From Argopecten irradians (taxonomy: Eukaryota > Mollusca > Bivalvia > Pectinida > Pectinidae): a DNA stretch of 64,000 bases. The notes below the pieces were generated by a model. The model had not been told where the DNA came from and did no database searches. It saw only the letters and a list, made by a program, of their open reading frames with translations. Of this stretch, positions 23,601-35,159 are shown in pieces. Position 1 is the stretch's first letter. Every line of letters begins with the position of its first letter. The position numbers and the translations under genes were made by a program. The stretch covers positions 28,612,155 through 28,676,154 of the forward strand of contig NC_091141.1 in the NCBI RefSeq assembly GCF_041381155.1, read 5' to 3'.

Positions 23601-24163
23601 GCTATATAAACTTGTATGTACTAAGATGCTTATTGCCTTTTTATTTATGATATCAAGATTTATTTCTATTAATTGTGTAGTGAAATATGCTTCAGTGAAT
23701 ACCTCTACATAAGGACCACATGCTAAATAACATGACAACTTAATGAGAAGTATCCACATAATTTGGCCATTTGGCTATGAAATAATGTTTATCATATCAG
23801 AATGTAGTATGTATACTTTGGTACTTAAGTATGCCAAAATATACGAGTTGCCCTTTTAGCTCAACAACAAGCTATGTTCAAGTCTGTGTTCTACTAATAT
23901 ATCCTATGAAGAACTTCGTGAAAGTCTTTAAATGCCAGTACAACGTTTTGTTCCAAATCGAATAAATGTACGAACATTTAGATGTACAGCTTTGTATATG
24001 TTGACGTTAAGTATTTTGAATCCAGGGAAGGCGCAATGAACTCATGAAACATTGCGTTTTCTATCTTTGGATAATCTTTCAAGTTATGATGAACTAGCCA
24101 AGTTACATATGAAGAAAACCAACACGGAAAACAAATTCATCCATGTATATGCTGAGTATTTAT
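23601..24163. repeat. Duplicated 3' flank of CARD gene B
   Basis: 23780-24160 is near-identical to 22370-22740, including AATGTAGTATGTATAC, CAACAACAAGCTATGTTCAA and ATGCCAGTACAACGTTTTG. The very high identity indicates that this tandem duplication is the youngest in the cluster. Confidence 0.8.
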
Positions 24164-25411
24164 TTAAGGATTTGTTCTTGTGGAATGGATGTTTTCCAAA
24201 AGTTCAGTAATATTTTGCCGTTCCTCAAAACGGTGCTCCAACTGATTAGACAGATCCTTCGCAAACTTCGCCTGCTGGAAGGCTCCTTCATGGTTTCCTT
24301 CTAACTGTCGCAACCTCGCTTGAGCTACATGGACCATCATTTTCCATCCTTTCTTTAAGTTTTCAAATTCTCCATCTCTACAGGTCTGTTCGAGATCCGA
24401 CTTTGCAGACTTTAAATCCTCTTCAGACACAGGTCCCGGGAGAAGTTTCCCCTTGTGTGTCATGCCAAGGTATAACAAAAGCTTCACCAATTGACATCTT
24501 CTGACGTAAACAGATAAGTGTTCCTTCACAGCTTCATTTCGATCAGCTAATCTATCCGCAAGGTCAGTCATTTTATCCAGCGAGGTTTTGATTCTGTCTT
24601 TAATTTCTCGCTTTCCTGTACGTTCATAAGACCTGTAGTCAATGAGGAAATCGGTAATATAGAAACGCGTAGCTTCAAAGGCATCCAAACGTTCTGACTC
24701 AGCTTTCGCTTTGATCCTTTTATATTCGTGTAAAGTGCCATCAATGTCACCTTTCTTTTGGATCATCATCATTTGTGCTTGATAAGCCAATACCTTGCAC
24801 AAAGATGTTACTGGATTATCAGTTTGAACTGTCATGTTCTTCACATCATCAATTTCTGCGAGGATATCGCACTTTTGTCCTGCTTCAACCAGGAACTTTA
24901 TCCACGCTGTTTTGGCATCCATGACGACGCGCGCCACGCGAGACTTCTCTATCGATGGCGTCATACTTTTGTACTCGACATACCATTTCGAAACAATGCT
25001 GAAAACATTCCATTCAAATTTGTCAATTTCTCCATTTTCTAAAAACAAAGCGAGTTCTTCGCCGATGTATCTGCCATGTGGAATATCAACCATATGGAGT
25101 ATTCCGGGTTGCACAAACGCATTTTGTTTTGTAACCAGTTGGTGGTACTGTTCAAGTAATTTTTCAGCCACAAATCCATGTTGTGTTTTCTTCATGCAAT
25201 CTATTAGTACATCAAAAGGACATGTGTTCACAATTTCCACAAAAAATATCATGGCTCTTTTATGCCTGACATTGTCATGAAGAATCTGTTTCATTACTTC
25301 TTGAGTCACCGCTTCCTGTTCATACAGTTGTGCAATAATATGTAGAGGATCGACATAGTTTACTAAGAAAGTAAATGTTTGTTGCACAGCCTTTTTCTGT
25401 AACCCGTCCAT
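24164..25411 (-). CDS. CARD protein B, 415 aa
   Basis: Same architecture as protein A: CARD at about residues 5-90 (TFLVNYVDPLHIIAQLYEQE, TQEVMKQILHDNVRHKRAM, FFVEIVNTCPFDVLIDC, HGFVAEKLLEQYH), then an all-helical region. That region has SIEKSRVARVVMDAKTAWIK, LVKLLLYLGMTHKGKLLPGP and a TPR-like pair ARLRQLEGNHEGAFQQAKFA near the end. Start at 25411: the acceptor ATTTACTTCAG ends 9 bases upstream of the ATG (exon start 25419). The reading frame is intact. The stop TAA is immediately followed by ATAAAT, so an AATAAA signal overlaps the stop region. B is a mosaic: the 5' half matches A, the 3' half and 3' flank match 22370-23490. Likely cytosolic death-fold adaptor; role inferred. Confidence 0.8.
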   Translation of the reverse strand: MDGLQKKAVQQTFTFLVNYVDPLHIIAQLYEQEAVTQEVMKQILHDNVRHKRAMIFFVEIVNTCPFDVLIDCMKKTQHGFVAEKLLEQYHQLVTKQNAFVQPGILHMVDIPHGRYIGEELALFLENGEIDKFEWNVFSIVSKWYVEYKSMTPSIEKSRVARVVMDAKTAWIKFLVEAGQKCDILAEIDDVKNMTVQTDNPVTSLCKVLAYQAQMMMIQKKGDIDGTLHEYKRIKAKAESERLDAFEATRFYITDFLIDYRSYERTGKREIKDRIKTSLDKMTDLADRLADRNEAVKEHLSVYVRRCQLVKLLLYLGMTHKGKLLPGPVSEEDLKSAKSDLEQTCRDGEFENLKKGWKMMVHVAQARLRQLEGNHEGAFQQAKFAKDLSNQLEHRFEERQNITELLENIHSTRTNP

Positions 25412-25419
25412 AAGATATT

Positions 25420-25785
25420 CTGAAGTAAATTAAAGATACATATAAAAATAAAGAATCAGAAAAATGTATCCAAACCTTGATTACATGCAAATCTTTTAAT
25501 CATTTGTTTTGAACACAGGGTATGATCATTCTCCCCAGATAGAAATCCCAAAACGACTAACATGTACACGTTTTACCAGGACATATATCAACATAATAAG
25601 ACGTGAATTGATCATGACGTCATGCTTTGATTCTCCCTCAAACATAATAAATAAGTAATATGTACACTGAATCTAATTTGATTATTATTAACATCCTAAC
25701 AATTGACGATTTTAGCCTTACTTAGTATATGGGTACAGTAAGATAATCGAAATATATCTATCCAGGATCACATACATGTACTTAC
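25420..25785 (-). other. Intron in the 5' UTR of CARD gene B
   Basis: Donor GTAAGTACATG after AAAAGATAG (GT at 25785-25784) and acceptor ATTTACTTCAG at 25420. Length 366 bp, homologous throughout to the 360-bp intron of gene A. Confidence 0.65.
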
Positions 25786-26040
25786 CTATCTTTTGTATGG
25801 AATATCAAAGGATATATCCATATTCAGAATGTTTGGTGATAAATCCCACGATATGAATATATTGTACAAAGATATCTTTTTCCGTTTTTTTTCATCTTGA
25901 ATTGTACGTTTCATTTGACGGTATTTCGGCCATCAAGCAGACAATCAGACTGCACACAAAGTTGTTTATACCTATATCTATAAATACACACAGATCCCGT
26001 CGTCGTCATTACAAAGCATATCACGTGTTATATCGGCCCG
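25786..26040 (-). promoter_or_regulatory. Putative exon 1 and promoter of CARD gene B
   Basis: Near-identical to 17709-17960. The TATTTATAG box (about 25976-25984) and the CACGTG E-box (about 26020-26025) are both kept, which supports their being functional or the duplication being recent. Transcription start not visible directly. Confidence 0.35.
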
Positions 26041-27589
26041 TATGAACGGTCTAGTGTTCTCTGAATACAAATGTGTTTTTTACAGTCGGTAGGTTTTGTT
26101 GTAGTCAATGGGAAGTCAATTATGTACCGCATGTGTTTTGTTACCTGTCATGAATTGGATTCCAAAACCACTTATCAGAAATATCACTGGAATATTTCGA
26201 TGTTAAAGTATTCATTTGACATTCACAAGATTAAAATTCAGGGAAGCTTTTTGGGATAGTTGTGTGTAACTCATGATTGATTATTACAATAAACTGCATG
26301 TTAAATCCATTCTGATACGATAACCATGTAACTGTGATATGGTACAAGGAATTCAATTGTACCTATATATAAACCTTACCTGCATGTGTTCATCAGACTA
26401 TAAAAAATAAGCATGATTTACCTGTGTAACCAATTAAGTCCTATTTAAGTATCTAACAGTTGGATACTTGAATTGTTGCAATGCTTGATGGGGTTCAAAA
26501 GGGGATGTTTTTTTAAATTGAATAAACTTCTCTTTGGCGTAGAATAGGCCAGAAAAACACCTTTCTCAGGCCTTAAGTCTATAACTACTGATTTTAGAAG
26601 TTTTTAATTACAATGGTTACCGCCTTATCAATACATAAATTGTATTTGTCAAGTGAGGGGTGGTTGTAATAATTTAAACTATGGCCTATATAATGATAAC
26701 CTTGCAGCATGTGCTGTATGCTCTTGTGGTCAAGGTCATATAAAACGTCACGTTTCTTCTTTAATTCTGTTCATTTCAATAATTGTCATACCACGTTAAT
26801 AATACTGTTACAGTAAGTAATATCATGGATTAACATGTCTCACTAAATGTCTTGTTTAAACATTCTATCTGCTGTCTTAACCTTTATTTCAAGGTAGAAA
26901 CTATTCATTCAATTATAAACAATCAAATTTAGGTACATAAAAGATAAAAATAGAAATCAAAAATGTATTTGAAATTTCCAAAGTGTGTTACTGTATATCG
27001 ATATTTTCATTTTTTATATCTCTCTAACATACTGTGAATTTTCTTATGCATATTATTATCAATGAGATCAAGTCAACTTATTATTTACATTTTGATGTTT
27101 TATAATTAAAACTCTAATATGAATTTTCGTTTAGCAGCCATACCTTTGAAATGTAAATATTAATAAATAAACCATAATTTCAATGCAAACAACACGTATT
27201 TTGTGTAACTGATAATGAGTCTCCTTCCTCATTCATCAGTGGATGGCCAATGATGTACTTAATGTAAAATGGACAGCCTTTGGCCAGCATCTGTATGTGG
27301 AAGGAAACAACAACAAATGAGATTTACCAAAACAAATAAATCCATTTTTATCAAAGCTTTTTATTCAAGATTTACATTTTTATAAAAATGTTTCATTTTC
27401 GTTGTCTATGTATCAATTTTGTATTAAAGTTTTAAGCATACTGGAGTTATCCCCCTTCATTTGAAATGAGATTGTTCTTATTGTTTTTTCGTTTGTGTGT
27501 TGCTCGTCATGAATGTTAATGTCGGTGAAGTAACTTGAATCACAAACACGAAACAAAACTAGACGTCGGAAGAATCCAGATAGGTCTGC
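26041..27589. repeat. Segmental duplication flank, partner of 17960-19571
   Basis: Colinear with 17960-19571 at lower identity and with extra sequence at about 26450-27200 that has no partner. No coding signs. The exon-like frame present at 18540-18725 is not conserved here. Confidence 0.65.
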
Positions 27590-27905
27590 TAAACCTGTAG
27601 ATTTTTTGTCTAAAATAATAACTGTGTAATGGGGATATATGGACTATCAAATATAACAAGAACAACCGATAGTGCAAGGACACTTGAACCTGGTTTCAAT
27701 TGATCATGCATTCTACGGGGGAGGTTATTAGCCAAATGTAGTTTTAGATAATTAACAATTAAGAGTGTCAAATGGACAGGTATCGATAATTTCGAGAAAA
27801 AAATGTCAAAGAACGTCAGTGTCCATAGTTTGTATTATTTATCCGTCTGGGACATTTCTTTTAGGCTGAAAAAATTCGTCATGATATGAAGGGGTCCCAT
27901 CTCAG
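27590..27905 (-). pseudogene. Decayed CARD fragment, partner of 19572-19898
   Basis: Base-level similarity to 19572-19898 throughout (GGGGATATATGGACT, CTGGTTTCAATTGATCATG, GTCAAATGGACAGGTATC), but with small insertions and deletions (for example near 27765 and 27850) that destroy every reading frame. A host-gene pseudogene of CARD type at an advanced stage. Confidence 0.75.
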
Positions 27906-30574
27906 CTGCTAATAAGGAACTTTATTTTTATATAACGGTCCGCTTTGTGCTGCACATGAGTAATGCAACATAATTTCCAATGTTCCTCTTTCAATCAATA
28001 TAAATACACATAGAACTCGCTTAACTAATATAGACCTGTTTGACAACTATACCGTCGCCTGAAAAGCAATGGCACATTTAGAAGTAAGGAACGATAATTA
28101 CGCCATTTACTCACTTCTATTTAAAGATTGGTATGTCACAGGATCTATTCCTACACATTCCTTAATTCTCTTGTCTCGAAGCCGGCGTTTATTTCGGGAT
28201 GCATATTCATCATTTCACTGTTGATACCGATTCTGCGATTATTTAAAAACGATTCATACCTATTTTTATTTAACTGTCATCTTTATAAATAGTTTACCAC
28301 AAAGCAAACTGCTTTGCTGGTGATTTCCAGTTTATTCACAAGCCAATGAACCAATCAATATGTTAAAAATAGTTATGTTTTTTACGATTTTTTTAGATGG
28401 GCCGTTGATGAGAACTTAAATATTTATTGCATTTTCTGTAGTCACTCGCTTTGAGTTCTTGTGATTGTTAATTGTTCTCCTTACTAACGTTGACAGTAGT
28501 TTGTGTTTCATGCAGTAGAGTTCAGGTAAACCGGTCGCGGTAGTAACTATAAATAGGCAGGTACACGGATTATTACGGAGGCTAACTTAGAGAAGTATTT
28601 TTCAGGAGAACGAAAATGTTTTATTCGGCGGCAACTAAGTGGCGGCCGCCAAATATTTTTTGGCGGCCGACACTTAAATTAAAGTTGTATGGTCTATCAC
28701 TTTCGCTCTTTTTGTCATAGTAAAAACTGTATAGGTGTTATACACATTTTTCTCCGTCTGTGCGAGGTTTAAACTTTTTAATTTTACCACTTTTTATTAA
28801 GTTGCAGCACTGGAAGTATTTTAATTTTAAAAGTGAAAAAATCTTTTTAACGTGTACACGTAAAAAATAGGCTCGAAAGATACCACATCATTCCGAACTC
28901 TTCCGAACATCGTCGCGACAATCTGGAAGTAACACGAGAGTTGTGAAACCAAGTGAAAAGATATTAATGCTCGCACATTACAATTTTTGATACACGCAAT
29001 ATTGAATTACGGCAAAGTGTGAATTCGATGTTTAAAATACTCGCTCTGTGGACATAAACCAGCACGATTTGCTCATATTAGCCAGAAGGAAAACGCAAAA
29101 CAAACACGTGCGCTTACGCTAGTTACCTGATTCACCACGTGCAGGACGTCAGTCACCTGATACGCTTCGGAATTCCGACAAAACCCGAAGATACTGAATA
29201 TGGCGGAGACTGACTGCGTTTTATTCAAAACCAGGAATATATGATCACTATATTTCGGCTCTTTTATATACTGACATATGGTTTTGGGGAGCTAAATCAT
29301 CAAGTTACATGTCCATATTCAAACATAAAATGTTAAAACGACATATCGTTACAGTGAAAATTACAAGAAATACAACTTTAAGATAATATACAAAATGTAA
29401 ATACATATGTGATGTGTTTTAGTTAAATTTTATGTAATTCGTTGTTGATCAGTTTACGTGTTTGTAGATCTTATCGTATCATTAAGTAGCTGTGTTGATA
29501 GACTTTATACATTTTCTGTTTTAAAAACACATACAATGCAAACCATGTTTGAGAGTGCGCCAGATTCACATTCTAGTCTGCGTGCAAATGATGTTGAATA
29601 TCTGTTTTAAGGCGGACTTACGTAAATTTGTGGCAATCTGAGGGTTTAAATATGTTCAAAAAGACCAGATACAACTTATATTCTTTTAAAATCAATTATG
29701 GAACAAAGTCTAATGACCATATTTTCACTGTTTTTATTAGAACATAACAAGATTCATGACTATAAAATGGTATTCGTTGATATTGAAAGGCTTCCAAGAG
29801 ACGTTATGAAGAAAAAATAGATTAGAAAAACTAATATTCTAAATTTAGTCGCCTTTTTACGATATCATGCAATAACGTCAGCAAGTACTATTATGACGCA
29901 CCAATATATATATATTTTATGTACAGTTTATACAAATAAAATTCTTACAGGTGTTAAACAGTCGCCCTGAATTATCCTTTACCTTAAACGTCAGCACACG
30001 AAAGATCCGTATCCTTATCACATCCAATATGGTGGAAAAGGCGTGTAATACCTTAATGAGTTAACATTAATAAAATTCTAGTATTTGAATTTTCATACAA
30101 CCGTGTGAGTGTAAATACAAGTCATAAGTTCCTACGAAATGATATCACAAGAATGACCGCAATAATTTAACTCGAAATATATGTAGATCAATAGACTTTA
30201 TGTCCTAACAGTGGAGGTTGGCAAGGCGCAGTTGTTCAATCACTTTCTTAATTGGGAATTTGAAATTGTCATCGACGTCGATTTTCCGACTGAGCAGTCA
30301 ACGGCTTATGTTACAATCATAGATTTCGTACACTAGTATCGGAGGAAAATCAGCGAAAAAGTCAAAATCTGAAAATTAAGATGGGTGTGATATCGCTTTC
30401 TATAGGGTACGATGTCACGTTGAAGGGATGAAGTATCTTTCGCGTGGGGAGGGGGTGCAATATCAGTTTCAAGGGGATGGGATATTACCGGTCTGCTGTT
30501 ATATATAACATTTTAGGATTAAAAAAGTGGTATCATCAATTATAATAATTGTAGGCTTTATATATTCTATCTAA
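27906..30574. other. Duplicated and unique non-coding sequence
   Basis: 27906-28690 pairs with 19899-20325 and 29860-30130 with 20420-20625. The part 28690-29860 is unique to this copy. It includes a locally CpG-richer patch (29090-29240) with ATGGCGGAGACTG at about 29200, but no donor site or longer frame follows, so no gene is called. Confidence 0.5.
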
Positions 30575-31093
30575 TTAATAAATGTAATAAAAGTATAGTT
30601 TTGTTGTTTGTTGATGTTTCAAACAATGACATTGTTGGTAGCTGTTCGTTGAACAATAATGATGATGAAGGCTTTGTCTTCTTTTCCATGGTTTTAATTT
30701 GATTCGATATGCATAATTAGCATAGTTGCTAAAGGATCGTATAGCCCTATACATCCTGACGGGGATTACAATAACAACTTCTTCGTCTACTAAATACATT
30801 CTATAAAATTATTTCCATGCTGTGGTGTGCCTGTAGTGTGGTGTCCTGTGGAGTGTGTGAAGTAGAGTGTATTTAAAGAATATCCCGAGTATCTTATATA
30901 TTAGATACCAGGAAACAGGAATGGCGTAAAGATCACGATTCCAAAGTGGCGTCAGGCAATGATTGAATAACAACCTCCTAGATATGAAATAACGTCATAT
31001 ATGGACTTCTAAGACGATGTTCCTTGATCAACTGCCTGAAGATATATTTGAAAATTATATGTATGTGCATATGTGCAATGATCATGACTTAAC
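30575..31093. other. Non-coding interval
   Basis: Nothing supported. The open frame at 30575-30799 has low-complexity codon content and no motif. Confidence 0.35.
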
Positions 31094-31285
31094 CTAAATT
31101 AAATTTTCATAACTATGGCCTGGTAACGCTACATAAATTACACCATCTTTATCTGCGTATAATCTTACGAATACGTGTAACCGAATACCCCACAATCGGA
31201 GAAATCTTAATGCATGACTTTTTCCATTAAACTCGTGCTTGGTACTGATTTCTGTAAGAAGCCTTCTTTGCCGTTTTATGTCCAC
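31094..31285 (-). CDS. Unassigned protein-like open frame downstream of gene C
   Basis: A 63-codon minus-strand frame with balanced, protein-like composition: KRQRRLLTEISTKHEFNGKS, then HALRFLRLWGIRLHVFVRL and YADKDGVIYVALPGHSYENL. It looks more like a coding exon than most short frames here, but no acceptor is clear and no family is recognised. It could be a terminal exon, a remnant of another duplicated gene or chance. Confidence 0.25.
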   Translation of the reverse strand: MDIKRQRRLLTEISTKHEFNGKSHALRFLRLWGIRLHVFVRLYADKDGVIYVALPGHSYENLI

Positions 31286-31472
31286 GTTTAAGATTAATCT
31301 TTACATACTACTTCAAGCTATTGCAGTGACATCTTCAATAGCTTCCACATCAAGAATGTATTATTGGGGTTAAATTGTTAGTTTAAAACATTAATTTCAA
31401 ATTTCGTTTCTGCTTGACAAATATTTTACGAACAATCAAAGCATAGCTCAAATGATGATAATACCTTGATTA

Positions 31473-32723
31473 CTATTCTGAACCCGCGATTAATGTGCGC
31501 CTAACATTTTGTACAAGTTCACTGATATTCCGCCTCTCTTCCGAATGATGGAGCTCATTGGACAACTGCTGGGCTAGCTCTGCCTGTTTTAGGGCGTCTT
31601 CATTCCTCCCTTCTTGCAGTCGCAACCTCGCCTTTGCTACATAAAACAACATCTGCCACTTGATTTCTAGCTTTCCCCAGTCTTTGAAGACCTGCTGGAG
31701 AACCATGCTCGCAGACGTTAAGTCGTTTCCTGACACGGAGCCAGTAACAGGCTTGCCTCTGTGAGTCATACCAAGGTAAAGAAGCACTTTCACCAACAGA
31801 CATCTTCTAATGAACGCTGATCGATACTGCTCATCTACTTTGTTTACATCGGGCAAATTGTCAACTGTGTTGATCATTCTCTCAAGTAAGGTTTTCATTC
31901 TATCCTTGATCTCTTGCTTCCCCGTTCGTTCATATGATATGCAGTCAATGCAGAACTCTGCCACGTAGAAATTCACTAGATGCATAGCATCCAATCTTAG
32001 AGACGTTGCTACCAATCTGATGCTGTTGTATTTATGCACGATATCCTCCATATCATAGCCCTTTGGAAACATTAACATTTGCGCCTGAGCAGCCATAACC
32101 ATGATCGTCGACGTCAGTGGATGTTCTGTATGAACAATCAAACTCCCTACATCATGGATTTGTTGAAGGACATCACATGGTTTATCTGCTTCCAACAAGA
32201 ACCGCAACCAGGCCAATTTAGCGTCCATAACGACCCGCGCTACTCGTGCCTTTTCCACCGACTGTGCTCGAGTTTTGTAGTCGGTATTCCATTTCCACAC
32301 AATACTGCTAACTCTCCGTTCAAGTGTGTCAATGGCACCATTGTCTCTATACAGCCTTAACTCTTCGTACACATATTTCTCATCTGAAATGTCAAGACAC
32401 TGGTTCATTGCTGATTGAACGGGCATACTTGTATTGTCCTCCTTTTTCATTCTCTGATACGTGTCAACCAATCTCACAGCCACAAATGTGTGTTGTGTAT
32501 ATCTCAGACAGTTTACAAGAACGTGAAATGGACATGTATCCACGATCTCCAGGAAAAATGTTAAGGAGCGATGATGACTGCAGTTGTCACTGTTTATTTT
32601 TTGCATCAGTTGCCGAGACATCCCCCTTCGCCTGAACAGCTCCGCCATGATATACCGAGGGTCCACATTGTCTACGAGAAATGAAAACAATGTCTGTACA
32701 ACTTTCTGTTGTATTGTGTCCAT
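31473..32723 (-). CDS. CARD protein C, 416 aa
   Basis: The most diverged intact member. CARD at about residues 5-90: FSFLVDNVDPRYIMAELFRR, MSRQLMQKINSDNCSHHRSL, TFFLEIVDTCPFHVLVNCL, HTFVAVRLVDTYQ. The helical remainder includes ARVARVVMDAKLAWLRFLLE, SYERTGKQEIKDRMKTLLE, LLVKVLLYLGMTHRGKPVTG and the TPR-like ARLRLQEGRNEDALKQAELA. The ATG at 32723 was chosen because GTTTGTTTTTCAG, an acceptor, ends 9 bases upstream (exon start 32732), as in A and B. Frame intact. It is the parent type of the fragments at 19572-19898, 20564-20968 and 27590-27905. Upstream DNA is unrelated to that of A and B, so its regulation may differ. Function inferred from the CARD only. Confidence 0.8.
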   Translation of the reverse strand: MDTIQQKVVQTLFSFLVDNVDPRYIMAELFRRRGMSRQLMQKINSDNCSHHRSLTFFLEIVDTCPFHVLVNCLRYTQHTFVAVRLVDTYQRMKKEDNTSMPVQSAMNQCLDISDEKYVYEELRLYRDNGAIDTLERRVSSIVWKWNTDYKTRAQSVEKARVARVVMDAKLAWLRFLLEADKPCDVLQQIHDVGSLIVHTEHPLTSTIMVMAAQAQMLMFPKGYDMEDIVHKYNSIRLVATSLRLDAMHLVNFYVAEFCIDCISYERTGKQEIKDRMKTLLERMINTVDNLPDVNKVDEQYRSAFIRRCLLVKVLLYLGMTHRGKPVTGSVSGNDLTSASMVLQQVFKDWGKLEIKWQMLFYVAKARLRLQEGRNEDALKQAELAQQLSNELHHSEERRNISELVQNVRRTLIAGSE

Positions 32724-32732
32724 GAGAAAAGT

Positions 32733-32835
32733 CTGAAAAACAAACAAAAAAGATAAAGACCCCTATTAAATTTGTTTCATAGTGTGAATTAATCTAGTGA
32801 TTGTAGATAGCAGAGTAAGATTTTACTTATTTTAC
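32733..32835 (-). other. Putative short 5' UTR intron of CARD gene C
   Basis: Minus strand GGTAATAG followed by donor GTAAAATAAG (GT at 32835-32834); acceptor TTTGTTTTTCAG at 32733. About 103 bp. Donor is weaker than in A and B, so the call is tentative. Confidence 0.4.
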
Positions 32836-33051
32836 CTATTACCGCGGAAGAATTGGTTTCCTGTTTAACGTCTGGAATGAACGCCGAATTTGCCCTGGAC
32901 GTTTTATTCTGCGTTTACTACCATGTTTAATAAAAATCAAATAAAATGACAAGAGATAGCCATTATAAGGGAGATATAAAAATTACACTACAGCCCCTAA
33001 ACACACACTCAGAAAACGTAACAACCATCTATGCATCGGACCTAATTATCT

Positions 33052-33190
33052 ATTATGGCCTGGTTAAGAGGGTACTATTGCCTCATAGTATTGTCGAGGG
33101 ATGGAATAGTACTCGAGCCGAAGGCGAGGGCACTATCCTATCACGAGACAATACTTTGAGGCAATAGTGCCCTCTTAAACAGGCCATAAT
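33052..33190. mobile_element. Fold-back element, ATTATGGCC arms
   Basis: A 139-bp palindrome beginning ATTATGGCCTGGTTAAGAGG and ending CCTCTTAAACAGGCCATAAT, with GGGCACTATTGCC / GGCAATAGTGCCC variants inside the arms and a GAGCCGAAGGCGAGGG centre. No coding. Confidence 0.75.
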
Positions 33191-33191
33191 G

Positions 33192-33642
33192 GGTTTAGTA
33201 CATCACCCTCACATGAGACCCGTTTTCATGTCATCGTAACAGAAGCACGTCAATCGACACCTCGCAACGGTATCTCCATTTCCACACCACGCTGTTACAT
33301 TAAAAGTACAACATATAAATTGTTGCAGAAAGATGTGTTTTCTTTAAAACGGGATTCAGCTTCATGAAGATTAAAAGTAGATTAATATTGAACATAAGTG
33401 AACTGTATTCTGTAGAAAAGCAATATTTGCTTCCATCTCCGCACACAACAGCCTGTCCGCCATTTTGACGTCTTGGTCGAAGCGCAACGTTATAATGACG
33501 TCATGTAATGGTGACGTCACAATACATTCACGTTCAATGTCGCGCCACTTCAATAGTGCCCGCTTGCCCGGGCACTATTGCAAATAGTATCCATGTGTGT
33601 AGCCAATCAGAATTATGTATTCTGTCACGTGATGTACTAACC
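33192..33642. mobile_element. Putative MITE with GGTTTAGTACATCAC ends
   Basis: The segment starts GGTTTAGTACATCAC and ends GTGATGTACTAACC, an inverted pair 451 bp apart, and contains a short palindrome (CAATAGTGCCCG..CGGGCACTATTG, 33552-33580) related in motif to the neighbouring fold-back. Target duplication not identified, so the two may be parts of one compound element. Confidence 0.45.
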
Positions 33643-35037
33643 TTTTATATTGACTCGTAGATTGTTGTGCTATTTGTATATTTTATCAAACTATGAAAAA
33701 AAATGTATCTTTTTTGTTAAGTAAATTCACAGAGCTCGGTACATATTTCTGTCACCAAATAGCCGTGCTTACAGGTGTCTATAGCAGGATTTCATTTAAC
33801 AATAAACATACAGATCGAGTGTTTTTGATATTGTCATGCAAATGACTGTCGCAGATTTTATTATGCAGATAATATACCTGTTCTGACGTATCATATGTCC
33901 ATATAGTGAAATACAATCTTGATTTATTGAATTAGTCCAAGTTCCCATTATTACAGAGAAATTCAGAAAAGTAATCGAAATACACATACACACCCACGCA
34001 TGATACACATTTCCTTCTACACACAAGAGTACTTGAAGACACATGGTAACACCTTTGTAAATCCTATCAGGACACCTCAGGAATTTACATGCTGTCATCA
34101 CAGAGTTCTGATATAAAGCTATCTGACAAGACTTTTATTTATAAGCTATAAGAAGTAAGTTCCGAGATTGGAGGCAGTACTAGTTAGGACGTTCTCAAAA
34201 TGTTGATCAGTCAAGAGGAAATCATTGTAAGTTAAGAGATACATACATCGCTCGATGACCAAGATAACATACAGAAGATACACCAGTTCTGTGATACAAT
34301 GGAACATTTTACCTCAAGTGCTTTTATAAAGTATGACATACTTACATATGCCGTCACAGTTCAGGGTTTACTGAAGGAACAACAAACGGGCTAAAACTTT
34401 GATGAAAAATCCAGGAAGTATAAATAAAGATTAGTCACGACATATACATTTTTCCTTTTTCACCTGTATTATAGACATATCATTGGATGAGATGTGTTCA
34501 CTCATGTGTAACGTAGGTAGATCAGTAGAACATGTAGGTGTAAGAAGCCTTCATCTAAGAATAAAAAAACATAACGTCATTTTAGCGTTAAGTTATTTGC
34601 ACATGATAATTATTCAACCTGTGTATAAATAAACATGTTTAATCTCAAACAGATCTTCAGAATATCAGTCGCACATGATTATCTTAAAAAATGATGTTAT
34701 GTCCGGGTTATGTCAAAATTTCCAACTGAAGTCAACAGTGAATAAATTAGAACTGTGACAGTTCGATTTACTAGTGGTCCCTGACTATGGTTTGTCAGAG
34801 ATCTACCCCTCTCCCACCTTTCACTGATATGTCACTGGTTTTAGCCGTGGGAGGTTTCTCTGTCAACCTCTAGGGTATGACAGATTGCGCGCACTAACTT
34901 TTGAACCTGAAGACAATTGCGTGACGTCATGACTTCATGCGGTGTGTCCTTGGCTTGCCGTGAAAATGCTTCTTTTTAGGATATTATCACTAGTTTTTCT
35001 TTTGTATGTGGAAGACAAAGAATAATTCCCCTGCCAA
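33643..35037. other. Non-coding interval
   Basis: No supported gene. The minus open frame at 33796-34101 has no motif or splice context. Confidence 0.4.
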
Positions 35038-35159
35038 TGAGAGTATGACAACGAAATCACAACCCTCGGGGCAATTCCTGAATGTCCACCTCTCGGCAAG
35101 CCTCGGGTTAGACGTTCATGAATTACCCCTCGGGTTGTAATTTCGTTGTCACACCCTCT
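35038..35159. mobile_element. Fold-back MITE, TGACAACGAAAT arms
   Basis: Palindromic: left arm TGACAACGAAATCACAACCC starting 35046, right arm GGGTTGTAATTTCGTTGTCA ending 35151, with a CTCGGCAAGCCTCGGG centre. Pairing continues with mismatches a few bases outward. No coding. Confidence 0.75.

Noticed and set aside
29190-29250. ATGGCGGAG start in a CpG-richer patch
   Set aside because: The frame closes after 14 codons and no donor site is in reach.
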